From contig CAWIHF010000006.1 of the NCBI GenBank assembly GCA_963835885.1, forward strand, positions 1-64,000: a DNA stretch of 64,000 bases. Direction: 5' to 3'. Within the stretch, counting starts at the first letter, position 1. Every line of letters starts with the position of its first letter. Under the pieces are notes generated by a model, which did no database searches, was not told the DNA's origin, and worked only from the letters and a program-made list of their open reading frames with translations. Positions 16,764 to 25,512 of the stretch are shown piece by piece. The stretch is from Roseiarcus sp963835885 (GTDB lineage: Bacteria > Pseudomonadota > Alphaproteobacteria > Rhizobiales > Beijerinckiaceae). Position numbers and translations under genes: made by a program.

Positions 16764-18846
16764 ACTTTTCCTTTTCCACGGACGCATTATTGACGGAAAG
16801 ATTCGCGTGCGGAGTCAGCAACATCGAGAGGGCCTGCGCAAAGACCATCTCCGGCGTCAAGTCAACCATGCAGCGGAAGCCATGCGAACACTGCGAGAGA
16901 TCGATGATATGACAACGGCCACAGGGAACGTCGAGGCTCATGCAGAAGGCCTTAACCCCGACGGGCCCCCATTGGTGGGGATGGTTGGTGGCCGACTGCA
17001 GCGTCAGGGTGGGCACGCCGCTCATCGCCGAGAGATGCGCCGTCCCGCTCGAGTTGCCAATGAAGAGATCCGCCGACTTTAGCAGGGAGGCCAGCTGCAT
17101 GAGGCTTGTCGCCCCACAGATGTTGACGATGCAAGCCGGAGAGCCGTTTTCCGCGATGATCCTCTCGGCGTCGCTTATCTCGCGCGCGGCTCCCGCCAGA
17201 TAAACGACGCACGGCAGGCCGGCAATAAGCTTTCCGACTAAGGCGCTGTAGTATTGTAGTGGCCAGATCGTCACATCCTTACCCGCGCCGGTGGCGATCA
17301 CAATGACTCGCTCCCCCGAGTGCTTGTGCTCCTCGAGGTTCTTCTGTAGGCCCGCAGGCAACGGCTGGTGCGGCAGACCAAGCAGATCAGATTGCAGTGC
17401 GAATCGCCGCACGAGTGCGTCGGCGAGAAAACCGGACCAGTCCAACTGATGCATCGTTGGCGCGTATTTCCTGGGAGAGCAGGCAACGCGAACGGACTTG
17501 CACGTCAGTCCTCGACTGAAAGGACTGCCGAGCACCCGGACCCGTAGGCGCACGCCCAGTCCAGGATCGGAGTGGAAGAACGAAATTTCGTTGGAGCTGA
17601 TCGCCCGCACCAGCACACCAGAGAGCGTTCGCCGCCCAAGCACTCTTCCAAGAGCGTTGACCGCTTCTAAGATTACCGAAGACGCCCCCGAGACGTCTGC
17701 TTCGCCGAACCCCTCCATAATCGTGACGACCGAGCAGGGCCCCTGACTGACAAAGAACTCTTCCGACAAGATCTCGACGTTGCCTTCCTGAAGGACCAAA
17801 TCTTGCAACGGAACGATGAGCGTTCTTTCACTCTTGACATTGTCGATCGTGACCCGGCTGGCCCTGCGGCCTCCACAGGACAAGACGAAGGACTGAAGGG
17901 GTTTCGCTGGGCTCGTGTGGCCGCGAAAAAGCAAGCAAAGCTTGATCCCGCGATGCAGACCGACTGCGACCGGGATGCGAACGGTCGAGACGTGACCCTC
18001 GCTCCAGACGCCGAACGGCTCCTTGTGCGACCAGCCGTCGACAAGGGTGACGTGGCCCAGGCTCTGGCTTAAGAAATCCATGGTCTCTTCAACGCAGTAC
18101 GCATTCTTGAGCGTCGCGACGGGCTCGTCCTTCCAAACGGAATGATCGCTTGAGAACAAGCCGGGGGCGACATTCCTGCGTGTGATCTTGCCGCGGATTA
18201 GCGCGAGACCGAGTCTGCGAACGTCGGTGGTCGAGGTGCCGATCTCGATCGGCGAAGCGGGATTCTCGATGGTGAAATCGAGCCGAAGATCCTTGCGCCC
18301 TGGCTCAATATGAACGGGGACGCCCTGCGGGTTGAAGTTGACATCGAGCCGCGTGATCTCGGCTCCGTCAGGAGCTTTGCGGGCCTCATTGCGGTCAGAG
18401 GGAATGGCGACGTCCAGAAAGGGGAACTCGGCGAAATCACCTATCCCAGCGCGGTATTTTGCGTCGATCATCGTCAAAAGGCGCCGAGTGTCCGTGTCGT
18501 AGCGCAAATCGACGGCGAGGTCGTAAGATCCGGCGGCGACCGTCGCGAAGCGACCGTGCATCGTGGCGGTCCAACTCGGGCTACGCGTTTGCTGAAAGGT
18601 ATCTCGCGACTGCTCATGGAAAAAAGAGAACGGCCGTACGTCATCGAAGAGGCCGAGATCGCGCGCCAGTTGCTCATTCCAAGGACCACAAACAAGCGTG
18701 ATTTTGGCGCTCGCAAAGGTGCTTCGCAGCCGGCGGAAAGCCGGCAGCGCGATAAAAAAATCCCCAACATGGTCTAGTTTGACAAGAATGATACTATGAA
18801 GCGGCTGAGCGAAAGTAGCCTGCGGTGTTAGTGACGTCTTTTCCAT
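16744..18846 (-). CDS. Full-length GT9 glycosyltransferase with a large inserted beta-rich domain
   Basis: About 700 aa, roughly twice the length of ordinary GT9 enzymes. The acceptor half comes first (IILVKLDHVGDFFIALPAF, ITLVCGPWN, YDLAVDLRYDTDTRRLL). About 280 residues of beta-rich insert follow, containing GWSHKEPFGVWSEGHVSTVRI, a GWSxxExxGxWSxG carbohydrate-related signature. The donor half is last (VIVIATGAGKDVTIWPLQYY, DLFIGNSSGTAHLSAMSGVPT, HPHQWGPVG, CGRCHIIDLSQCSHGFRC). ATG 18846 is preceded by GGGAG and is my preferred start; the frame is open from 18891. It is the fused counterpart of the split copies at 7151/6612 and 13771/13187. Probable role: glycosyltransfer to a surface polymer, with the insert binding acceptor. 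Confidence 0.75.
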   Translation of the reverse strand: MEKTSLTPQATFAQPLHSIILVKLDHVGDFFIALPAFRRLRSTFASAKITLVCGPWNEQLARDLGLFDDVRPFSFFHEQSRDTFQQTRSPSWTATMHGRFATVAAGSYDLAVDLRYDTDTRRLLTMIDAKYRAGIGDFAEFPFLDVAIPSDRNEARKAPDGAEITRLDVNFNPQGVPVHIEPGRKDLRLDFTIENPASPIEIGTSTTDVRRLGLALIRGKITRRNVAPGLFSSDHSVWKDEPVATLKNAYCVEETMDFLSQSLGHVTLVDGWSHKEPFGVWSEGHVSTVRIPVAVGLHRGIKLCLLFRGHTSPAKPLQSFVLSCGGRRASRVTIDNVKSERTLIVPLQDLVLQEGNVEILSEEFFVSQGPCSVVTIMEGFGEADVSGASSVILEAVNALGRVLGRRTLSGVLVRAISSNEISFFHSDPGLGVRLRVRVLGSPFSRGLTCKSVRVACSPRKYAPTMHQLDWSGFLADALVRRFALQSDLLGLPHQPLPAGLQKNLEEHKHSGERVIVIATGAGKDVTIWPLQYYSALVGKLIAGLPCVVYLAGAAREISDAERIIAENGSPACIVNICGATSLMQLASLLKSADLFIGNSSGTAHLSAMSGVPTLTLQSATNHPHQWGPVGVKAFCMSLDVPCGRCHIIDLSQCSHGFRCMVDLTPEMVFAQALSMLLTPHANLSVNNASVEKEKYVELFS

Positions 18847-19017
18847 AATCGCTCCCGAGGAACGGACGTTTTTCATGAGACCATTACTCAACTTAACCGA
18901 AGTCCGCTAGCCCGCATTGTGCGCGGCGGGCTGGCGGATGAATTTTAACCAGCTAATTTCGTATAGAGTCTCGTTGCCGGCCCCGATTCGCGCGATTTCA
19001 GGAAGGCCACACCCGCC

Positions 19018-19205
19018 ATGAACGATCCTATGCTGCCACTGCCTGGTCTGTCACCCGCGGGCGCCAAGCCGGTTGTGATCAAATTCGATGGCGGCTTGCT
19101 GTCGTCGGACGGCGGGTTCTGGCGTTGCGCGAGGTCGAACAACACCTCCGCCTTGTCGACCGGACCGCGTCCTGCGTGGCCGACGCGCGCCCGCCTAGAC
19201 TCCCG
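19018..19205 (+). pseudogene. IS1380-family transposase remnant (N-terminus only)
   Basis: MNDPMLPLPGLS...VVIKFDGGLLSSDGG matches the start of IS1380 transposases (FDGGxxSSDxG). The frame then shifts near 19120 and continues as LREVEQHLRLVDRTASCVADARPP, the expected next segment. Homology stops near 19205, where an IS630 fragment begins on the other strand. Only about 60 codons survive. Confidence 0.7.
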
Positions 19206-19211
19206 AGTCAA

Positions 19212-19600
19212 TCAAAATGTGGGGTAGAGCCTCTTGAGCTTCACGCAGGCGTCGTCTGTGGTGAATTGCCAGTTGGCCTTTGCGTGATGCTTGTTGCGAT
19301 GGTCCTCCCAAACGGCGACTTCTTTTTCGAGGGTCGGCTTGTCTGGAATGCGGCGGCTCAGACATTGGCTCGACAGGACGCCGTTCGGATTCGGCCATGT
19401 CGAGCCAGCTTCCGTGTTTGGGGTGTAGCGCCGTTCGAACCGTTTTGGCGAGGCGGCGCGCTTCTGGCGCAGGAAAGGCCCGTAGAGCGAGGCGGGCCTG
19501 TGCGTGCTCAGATTGTCTTGGACCAGCCTCGGCGCGGCGGCGGCGACAAGTCGGCAGCTTCCCCCAGCTGCGATGTCCGCCAACGCGATCCGAAAGGACC
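19212..19600 (-). pseudogene. IS630-family transposase remnant (C-terminus)
   Basis: The C-terminal DDE part of an IS630 transposase is readable: LVQDNLSTHRPASLY holds the second catalytic D, RRYTPNTEAGSTWPNPNGVLSSQ is a damaged version of the YTPKHGSWLNMAE block, and KANWQFTTDDACVKLKRLYPTF is the C-terminus. A second frame supplies HGSWLDMAES, so at least one frameshift is present. The N-terminal half is missing. It abuts the IS1380 fragment. Confidence 0.75.
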
Positions 19601-19941
19601 GGTATGAGTCCGACCTGAGGGATAGCGCCGCAAGGGGTGAAAAGTGATTCGGCGCCGGAACTTGGTGTAGCCTCGGGAATTCCTGGACCCCGGCGCAGCC
19701 GAGTCTTGACGGGGGCGCGCCCAAACGCCATCATTTTTCCTTTGTTTTCACGACCTGAGCGTCTGACCGAAGGGAAACCCGCCTCATTTCAGACAGTCCG
19801 CATTTCCCGAGAAAGGGCGGAATAGCCAACGTCGGCGCCGCCGGCGCGGGCGCCCGCCCGGGCGATTTCGCCGAGGTCGTCACGAGGCTCCTGGCCGACG
19901 ATGCGGCGGATTTTCGCAACGCCGAGCGCATCCTCGATATC
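19601..19941. other. IS-scarred region before the GT9 gene
   Basis: No intact gene. The frame of the downstream GT9 gene stays open upstream from the stop at 19756 to 19942 without ATG, GTG or TTG. That suggests the 5' end of that gene was cut off when IS sequences inserted. Confidence 0.45.
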
Positions 19942-21547
19942 ATGCGGCGCCAGGGTCGCACCATTTCTGGCTATCCCCGCATCCGTCCGGACGACTGCGT
20001 CCGGGTGATCGAGGCCATTCGCGCCATATTCGACGCCAATCGTCGCGCTTTCGGCACAGGCGACCGCGCCATCGTCGAACTGTTCGATCAGATCGTCGAC
20101 GCCTTTACCCAGACCGACGTGCGCTTCTATCCGCGTGAGCTGATGATGGCTCGCGCCCTCCTTGCGGAAACGCGGCTGATGCTCAACGATCCGAGCCGGG
20201 CGCGCGTACTGATCGGCGACTACGCCGACCGGCCCTATAAGATCGAGGGCGATCGGCGCGACCTTTCCCTTCTCATGCGGCTCGACTGCAAGGCGCGCGC
20301 GGCTCTCGGCCAGATTGACGGTCTCGGGCGCCTGGCGACGACCCGCGCGCTTTGGCTGTGTCGGATCTGGCCGCTCAGCGCCGGCGCGATCGTTTCCGAG
20401 TTCATCGATTTTCTCAGTCTCGACCGCGCGCCGCGCCTGGGCGACGGAGTGCTGGCGTGGCTGCTCTATCGGAGCGCCCAAACCACGGCGCGCATGCGCA
20501 TCGAAGGAGGCTCGCTGTTGCGGCGCATCAGGCGCAAACCGGCCGCGGGTTCGGGGCGCTCGGTCGCCGCCGCTTGTTTGTACCTTATGCGTTACGGTGA
20601 CCTTCGGACGCCAGGGAAAAACCGAAGAAGAGAAGGCAAAAGGGACATCTTCGTGTCTCGGGCCATGGGCGGGATCGGCGACCTGTTTGTCATGACCCCG
20701 GGCCTGAGAGCGTTGTCAAAGAGATACGCGACCAGGGTCAAGTTGGTCATCGATCGGAAGTACTTTGATATATTTCGAAACAATCCTCATGTTGAGACGA
20801 TAGACATAGACAGCTCACCCATCGACGTGTCCGCCTGCCGCGCATGGTACAATCTGACGCTTTGCCCCGCCGGACGATACGAAGCGGCCCGCCGGCCGTT
20901 TGTGAAGAAGGGGCGGGTTGAGCTGTTCGCAGAAGGCATGGGGGTCACGAGAGCACAGCTGAACCGGTACGGCTGGGACACCGAATGCTTGCTCGACGAC
21001 GACCAGATCGCGTTCCGCGATGCCTTCGTCCGCAAGGCCGAGTTCGGTGCTCGCCCGCTTGTCGGAGTGCAGCCCTACGCGCGCGATTCTCTATAAGGAT
21101 CACCCGGATATCGGCCATTTCATTGAGGCCCTCAGCCTCGACTATGACATTATCATCTTTCACCACATCGAAACGGGCCAGCCTCGGGGGCGAGGGATCG
21201 CTTCGACCGCGGGCCTGTCGCTCGCCCAGTCGACCGCGCTCGTCTCCGCGCTGGACGCGATGGTTTGCGTCAATTCCGGCTTCCTGCACGCAGCCGGCGC
21301 CTTCGACGTGCCGGTTGTGGCGATGTTCGGTCCCACGGACGGCCGATTGTTCACGCTTCATCACAAGCATGCGACCGTCATCACAGCTAACGATAGTTTC
21401 CCCTGCGCGCCCTGCTGGCGGAACGAAGATATCCCCTGCCAGCTGACCGGACAGTTCGGATCGAGTCCCTGCATCGCCGCGCTGAAGGTGGAGCCGGTCC
21501 TGGCAGCGGTTGCCGCGGCACTCGGCGAATCAGCGGGACCGGTATAA
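19942..21547 (+). CDS. GT9 glycosyltransferase with N-terminal helical region, one frameshift
   Basis: The first ~230 residues are helical and resemble TPR-like scaffolds (VIEAIRAIFDANRRAFG, LFDQIVDAFTQTDVRFYPRELMMARALLAE). The GT9 part follows: IFVSRAMGGIGDLFVMTPGLRAL as the N-domain start, VGVQPYARDS, then YKDHPDIGHFIEAL, ALVSALDAMVCVNSGFLHAAGAFDVPVVAMFGPTD and CAPCWRNEDIPCQ. The frame breaks at ~21089-21094: the sequence runs into a stop after ARDSL, while the next frame continues perfectly as YKDHPD. This is a one-base insertion. The family acts in LPS core or glycan assembly. The 5' end may be truncated. Confidence 0.7.
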
Positions 21548-21614
21548 TCAGCTCGATGGCGCCGCTGGCGGATTCGGTCTCGAGGCGCCCATTATCGCGC
21601 GTCGCTAGGACTAG

Positions 21615-23533
21615 GCCGAACTTCCGGGAGGTTTTTGGGCTAAGGCGAGGGTTTCTGCTGGTTTGCGGGGATTTGTCGCTAAAATGTAGGCATGTAAAAT
21701 AGTTGTTGCAATCGACGCGAGGGCATGATTCACGCTTGTCATGTACGTCACGCGCATCCCAAACCGCGATTCGCCGCCCACCGTCCTGTTGCGCGAGAGC
21801 TATCGCGAGGGCGGCAAGGTCAAGTCGCGCACGCTCGCCAACATCTCCGACTGGCCGGAGGCCAAGATCGACAGCCTGCGTCGGCTGCTCGCCGGCGAGA
21901 CCCTCGTGCCGCTCGGCGCCGAGCGCTTCGAAATCACTCGCGCGCTGGCGCACGGCCATGTCGCCGCGGCGCTCGGGACGGTGCGCCGGCTCGGGCTCGA
22001 CAAGGCGTTGCCGCAGGGACCTCAGCGCCGGGCCAAGCTGATCCTCGCCATGATCGTGGCGCGGATCGTCGAACCGGCCGCCAAGCTGGCGACCGCCCGC
22101 CAGCTCAGCGAGGCGACCGCCGCCCACTCGCTCGGCGCCGTGCTCGGCCTGGGCGAGGTCGACGAGGACGAACTCTACGCCGCCCTCGATCTCCTGGGCC
22201 GCAGTCAGACCGGCGTCGAGAAGGTTCTCGCCCAGCGCCACCTCGAGGACGGCGTGCTGGTGCTCTACGACGTCACCTCGAGCTATCTGGAGGGGCGGCG
22301 GCGCCAACTGGCGCAATTCGGCTACAGCCGTGATCATCGCCGCGACCGGCCGCAGATCGTGTTCGGCCTGTTGTGCACGACGCAAGGCTGCCCGGTCGCC
22401 GTCGAGGTCTTCGAGGGCCATCTCGGCGATCCGAGCACGCTCGCCAATCAGGTGCGCAAGCTGCGCATGCGCTTTCGGCTGAAGCGCATCGTGCTGGTCG
22501 GCGATCGCGGCATGATCACCCAGGCGCGCATCGACGCCGACCTCGAGCCTGCCGGCTTCGATTGGATCACCGCGCTGCGCGCCCCGACCGTCCAGGCCCT
22601 GGCGGCCGAGGGCGGCCCCCTGCAGCTGTCGCTGTTCGACGAGCGCGACATGGCGGAGATCGCCTCGGACGACTATCCCGGCGAGCGTCTGATCGTTTGT
22701 CGCAACCCCGAATTGGCGGCCGAGCGCGCGCGCAAGCGCGTCGAACTCCTCGATGCGACCGAGACGGCGCTGGCCAAGATCCGCGCGGCGACCGAGCGAA
22801 AGCGCAATCCGCTCCGCGGCAAGGACAAGATCGGCCTCAGGGTCGGCGGGGTGATCGACCGTCGCCACATGGCCAAGCATTTCGAACTGGCCATCACCGA
22901 TACGAGCTTCGCCTGGTCGCGCAAGGCCGACGCCATCGCCGCCGAAGCCGCGCTCGACGGCATCTATGTGATCCGAAGCAATCTTCCCCACGACGGCTTC
23001 CCCGCCGCCGCCATCGTCCTCGCCTACAAGGGCCTCAGCCACGCCGAACGCGGCTTCCGCGACCTCAAATCGGGCGACCTCGACGTCCGCCCGATCCACC
23101 ATCGCCGGGCCCATCGCGTGCGCGCCCACGTCTTCCTGTGCATGCTGGCCTACTACGTCGTCTGGCACATGAAGCGCGATCTCGCCCCGATGCTGTTCAA
23201 AGACGACGATCCCGCCGCCGCGGCCGCGCAGCGCTCATCGCCCGTCGCCAAGGCCAAAGTCTCTCCCGCCGCACGCCGCAAGGCCGCGCGCAAGCGCACC
23301 GAACACGGCCAGCCCGTCCACAGCTTCCGCACCCTCCTGCAGGACCTCGCCAACCTGACCCGCAACAGCGTCCGCTTCGGCGACGCACACCCCACAACAA
23401 TCCTCGCCAGGCCAACGCCCACCCAGACCCGCGCTTTCGAACTCCTCAACCTCAGGATCGCCGCGTAGGCAGAACTCGATCCCACGATGAAGTCGCATCA
23501 ATGAGTTGCGCGCAACAGTCTCGGAAGTTCGGC
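21615..23533 (+). mobile_element. IS1634-type insertion sequence
   Basis: A 1.9-kb element around the transposase at 21741-23468. Imperfect terminal inverted repeats are visible: gccgaacttccgggag at 21615-21630 and its counterpart at 23519-23533 (tctcggaagttcggc on the plus strand), with 12 of the inner bases identical. I could not identify a clean target duplication, so the exact ends are approximate. It sits between the last glycan gene and repeat copy B. Confidence 0.7.
21741..23468 (+). CDS. IS1634-family transposase
   Basis: 575 aa, uninterrupted and of full family length. The N-terminus (YVTRIPNRDSPPTVLLRESYREGGKVKSRTLANIS) is the usual opening of IS1634 transposases. Catalytic-region motifs of the IS4-like DDE fold include VLVLYDVTSSYLEG (first D), IVLVGDRGMI (second D) and YKGLSHAERGFRDLKS (Y-(2)-R-(3)-E-(6)-K-like signature with the final E). 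The K/A/P-rich C-terminal part is typical. It appears intact, so the element may still be mobile. Confidence 0.9.
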   Translation: MYVTRIPNRDSPPTVLLRESYREGGKVKSRTLANISDWPEAKIDSLRRLLAGETLVPLGAERFEITRALAHGHVAAALGTVRRLGLDKALPQGPQRRAKLILAMIVARIVEPAAKLATARQLSEATAAHSLGAVLGLGEVDEDELYAALDLLGRSQTGVEKVLAQRHLEDGVLVLYDVTSSYLEGRRRQLAQFGYSRDHRRDRPQIVFGLLCTTQGCPVAVEVFEGHLGDPSTLANQVRKLRMRFRLKRIVLVGDRGMITQARIDADLEPAGFDWITALRAPTVQALAAEGGPLQLSLFDERDMAEIASDDYPGERLIVCRNPELAAERARKRVELLDATETALAKIRAATERKRNPLRGKDKIGLRVGGVIDRRHMAKHFELAITDTSFAWSRKADAIAAEAALDGIYVIRSNLPHDGFPAAAIVLAYKGLSHAERGFRDLKSGDLDVRPIHHRRAHRVRAHVFLCMLAYYVVWHMKRDLAPMLFKDDDPAAAAAQRSSPVAKAKVSPAARRKAARKRTEHGQPVHSFRTLLQDLANLTRNSVRFGDAHPTTILARPTPTQTRAFELLNLRIAA

Positions 23534-23850
23534 TTAATCGGTCTAAAAATTCTTGGGCACAACCAGCGCGAATGTCATCGTCGCGTCACGCGTCGGTTCT
23601 CGAGGCTTATCCCGCTGTCACAGGTGGCAAGCTTGCGATCGACTGGAATTGTCGCTCGCCATGACGGGGCTGGACGCCGACGACACTCCATTTCCTTCAG
23701 AAAGCTTCCAAACGTTTCAAAAAATTTCCGCCGCGCTTCCAAATCTTTTCAAAAAATTTCAATTTCCCTTCAGAAAATTTCAAAAAATTTCACTGGGAGA
23801 CCTCTACTTATCAAATCTTTACGACCAAATTTGCAAATTTGCAAATTTGG
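23534..23850. repeat. AT-rich block with three phased A-tract repeats and aaatttgc tandem repeats
   Basis: Non-coding DNA after the IS. The 14-mer tttcaaaaaatttc occurs three times, at 23715-23728, 23747-23760 and 23778-23791, spaced 32 and 31 bases (about three helical turns). At 23825-23849 aaatttgc units repeat immediately before repeat copy B. Such phased A-tracts should bend DNA. No gene is supported. Confidence 0.6.
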
Positions 23851-24200
23851 CGAATTTGGCCGGCCGAACGGCTGAAAATTTCTCCGTGACGCCGCACGGC
23901 TCGGCGCAGGCCCGTTAATCAACATCTCGGCGTCGGTCTTCCTTCGACACGCAAGCCTGAGTGTTGCGATGGGGCCATCTCGGCGCAAGGTCGGGGCGGG
24001 TTCGAGGGGCGCGGACAAGGACGTTCTCCGTTGTCGGTGAGAACGTATCAAGAACATATCTCGAAGCTCTTGTCGAGAATTTGTTCTTCGGGGCCGTGTC
24101 CGATTTCGAATTGCGGGCGCCGGGCCGGAAGGACGCGGAAGGACCGACCCGCACGGCCACCACAAGACAATCACCCTCGTCGCCGGTCTCGCGCCTTCGA
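23851..24200. repeat. Diverged direct repeat, copy B
   Basis: This is the second copy of the sequence at 1-310, same orientation, with several small indels. Copy B carries an extra ~30-40 bases near its right end. The two copies flank the glycan island. A short conserved minus-strand peptide (FRPxARNSxxDT) occurs in both, but flanking frames differ, so I do not call a gene. Confidence 0.75.
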
Positions 24201-24287
24201 GGGCTCGCGGCCCCGAAGGCCTACGGCCGGCCGATGAACGCCGTCGAGCGAACCGTACATCCGCCAACCCGTCGCGCATAATTCAGG

Positions 24288-25508
24288 CTAACCGACAACT
24301 TGGTCGACCGAAAGCAGCGCGGTCATTACGGACACGATCAGTCCGCCGACAATAACACTGATAACAATAATTGCGAAGGGACCGACGACCCCAATAGCGC
24401 GATCCAGGCTACGACGCAGCTTCGCTTCATAGAATTCGGCAATTCGACCCGCCAAAACGGACAACTGCCCCGAATCCTCGCCAAGGCGCAGAGTGCGAAC
24501 CGCCATTGGGGGAAGCGCACCGGTCGCGGTCAGCGCGTCCGAAAGCTTGCCGCCCTGACGCACATTGTCGACGATATTCGACCACCGTGTCGCGCTGCCG
24601 GTCGCCGCCATCGCGTCGGCGAGAATCCGCAAGGCCGCCGTCAGACTGACGCCGTTGGAGAGCATTAGACTCAGGTTGCGGCAGAAGAGGGTCGTGCGGA
24701 GCAAGTCCATAATGGGACGGACCACCGGCAAGCGCGTGAGCGCGCCGACGAGTCGCGCGCGCACGGCGCGGTGTCGAAACGCGAGCCAGCCGGCGAGGAG
24801 CGCAACGAGCAGCGAGGCAGCGATCGCCTGGCCGTTCGAGCGCAGGAAGTCCGACATTCCCAGGAATGTAACCAGCACCGGGTCCAGTTTGGCGTTGAAA
24901 TCGCGAAACACGCCGGCAAATTGGGGCAGCACAACGAGCAGAAAAAACAGCAACACTCCGCACGCCGCGACCAGCAGGAACGCCGGATAGCGCAGGGCAT
25001 CCGTGAGCCGTCGCGACAAGACCTCGGCGCGCTGCCGCTCCGCCGCCAGCGATTCCAGGATCGTCGGAAGCGCGCCGGAACTCTCGCCGGCCCGAACTAG
25101 CGCGACATAGATCGGCGGGAAAACGTCGGGATGTCGCGCTATCGCCTCTCCGAAGCTCTCGCCCGACAAGACCGATGTCGCGAGCGCCGCGACTGTGGCG
25201 CGCATTCGGCCGATGTCGGCGTCGGACGCGAGCAGTTCTAGCGCGTCATTGATCCGCGCGCCGGTGCGAAGCAGCAAAGCCAGATCGGCCGTCACAATTG
25301 TGACTTCCTCGGCCCGCGGACGCGACAGCATCGATAAGGACAGGCCAAAGCTATTTGATGCGGCCTCCCTTCTCTCGGCTGCCGCTTCGACTGGGATGAG
25401 TCCCAGTTGTTCGATACGGCGATGGACTTCGACAACGCTCGCCGCGTCCAGCGAGCCGGTGACGATTTCGCCGACCTGGGTCAGAGCGCGATATTGGAAT
25501 GTCGGCAT
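24288..25508 (-). CDS. gspF: Type II secretion inner-membrane protein GspF
   Basis: 406 aa, the usual GspF length. It opens MPTFQYRALTQVGEIVTGSLDA. There are two T2SSF domains, around residues 70-195 (LALLLRTGARINDALELL, ARAGESSGALPTILESLA-like) and 270-395 (LSLMLSNGVSLTAALRIL, RLGEDSGQLSVLAGRIAEFYEAKL). Three membrane segments are visible near residues 170, 220 and 380. GspF anchors the assembly platform that the GspE ATPase drives. It follows gspE by 4 nt in one operon. Confidence 0.92.
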   Translation of the reverse strand: MPTFQYRALTQVGEIVTGSLDAASVVEVHRRIEQLGLIPVEAAAERREAASNSFGLSLSMLSRPRAEEVTIVTADLALLLRTGARINDALELLASDADIGRMRATVAALATSVLSGESFGEAIARHPDVFPPIYVALVRAGESSGALPTILESLAAERQRAEVLSRRLTDALRYPAFLLVAACGVLLFFLLVVLPQFAGVFRDFNAKLDPVLVTFLGMSDFLRSNGQAIAASLLVALLAGWLAFRHRAVRARLVGALTRLPVVRPIMDLLRTTLFCRNLSLMLSNGVSLTAALRILADAMAATGSATRWSNIVDNVRQGGKLSDALTATGALPPMAVRTLRLGEDSGQLSVLAGRIAEFYEAKLRRSLDRAIGVVGPFAIIVISVIVGGLIVSVMTALLSVDQVVG

Positions 25509-25512
25509 CGCC

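Noticed and set aside
21387..23168. Long open frame antisense to the IS1634 transposase
   Set aside because: Low-complexity, Asp/Gly/Ala-rich translation typical of the shadow of a high-GC gene; the plus-strand transposase motifs are unambiguous.
22373..23875. Arg/Pro-rich 500-codon frame over the transposase
   Set aside because: A frame-shifted shadow of the transposase with extreme Arg content and no domain.
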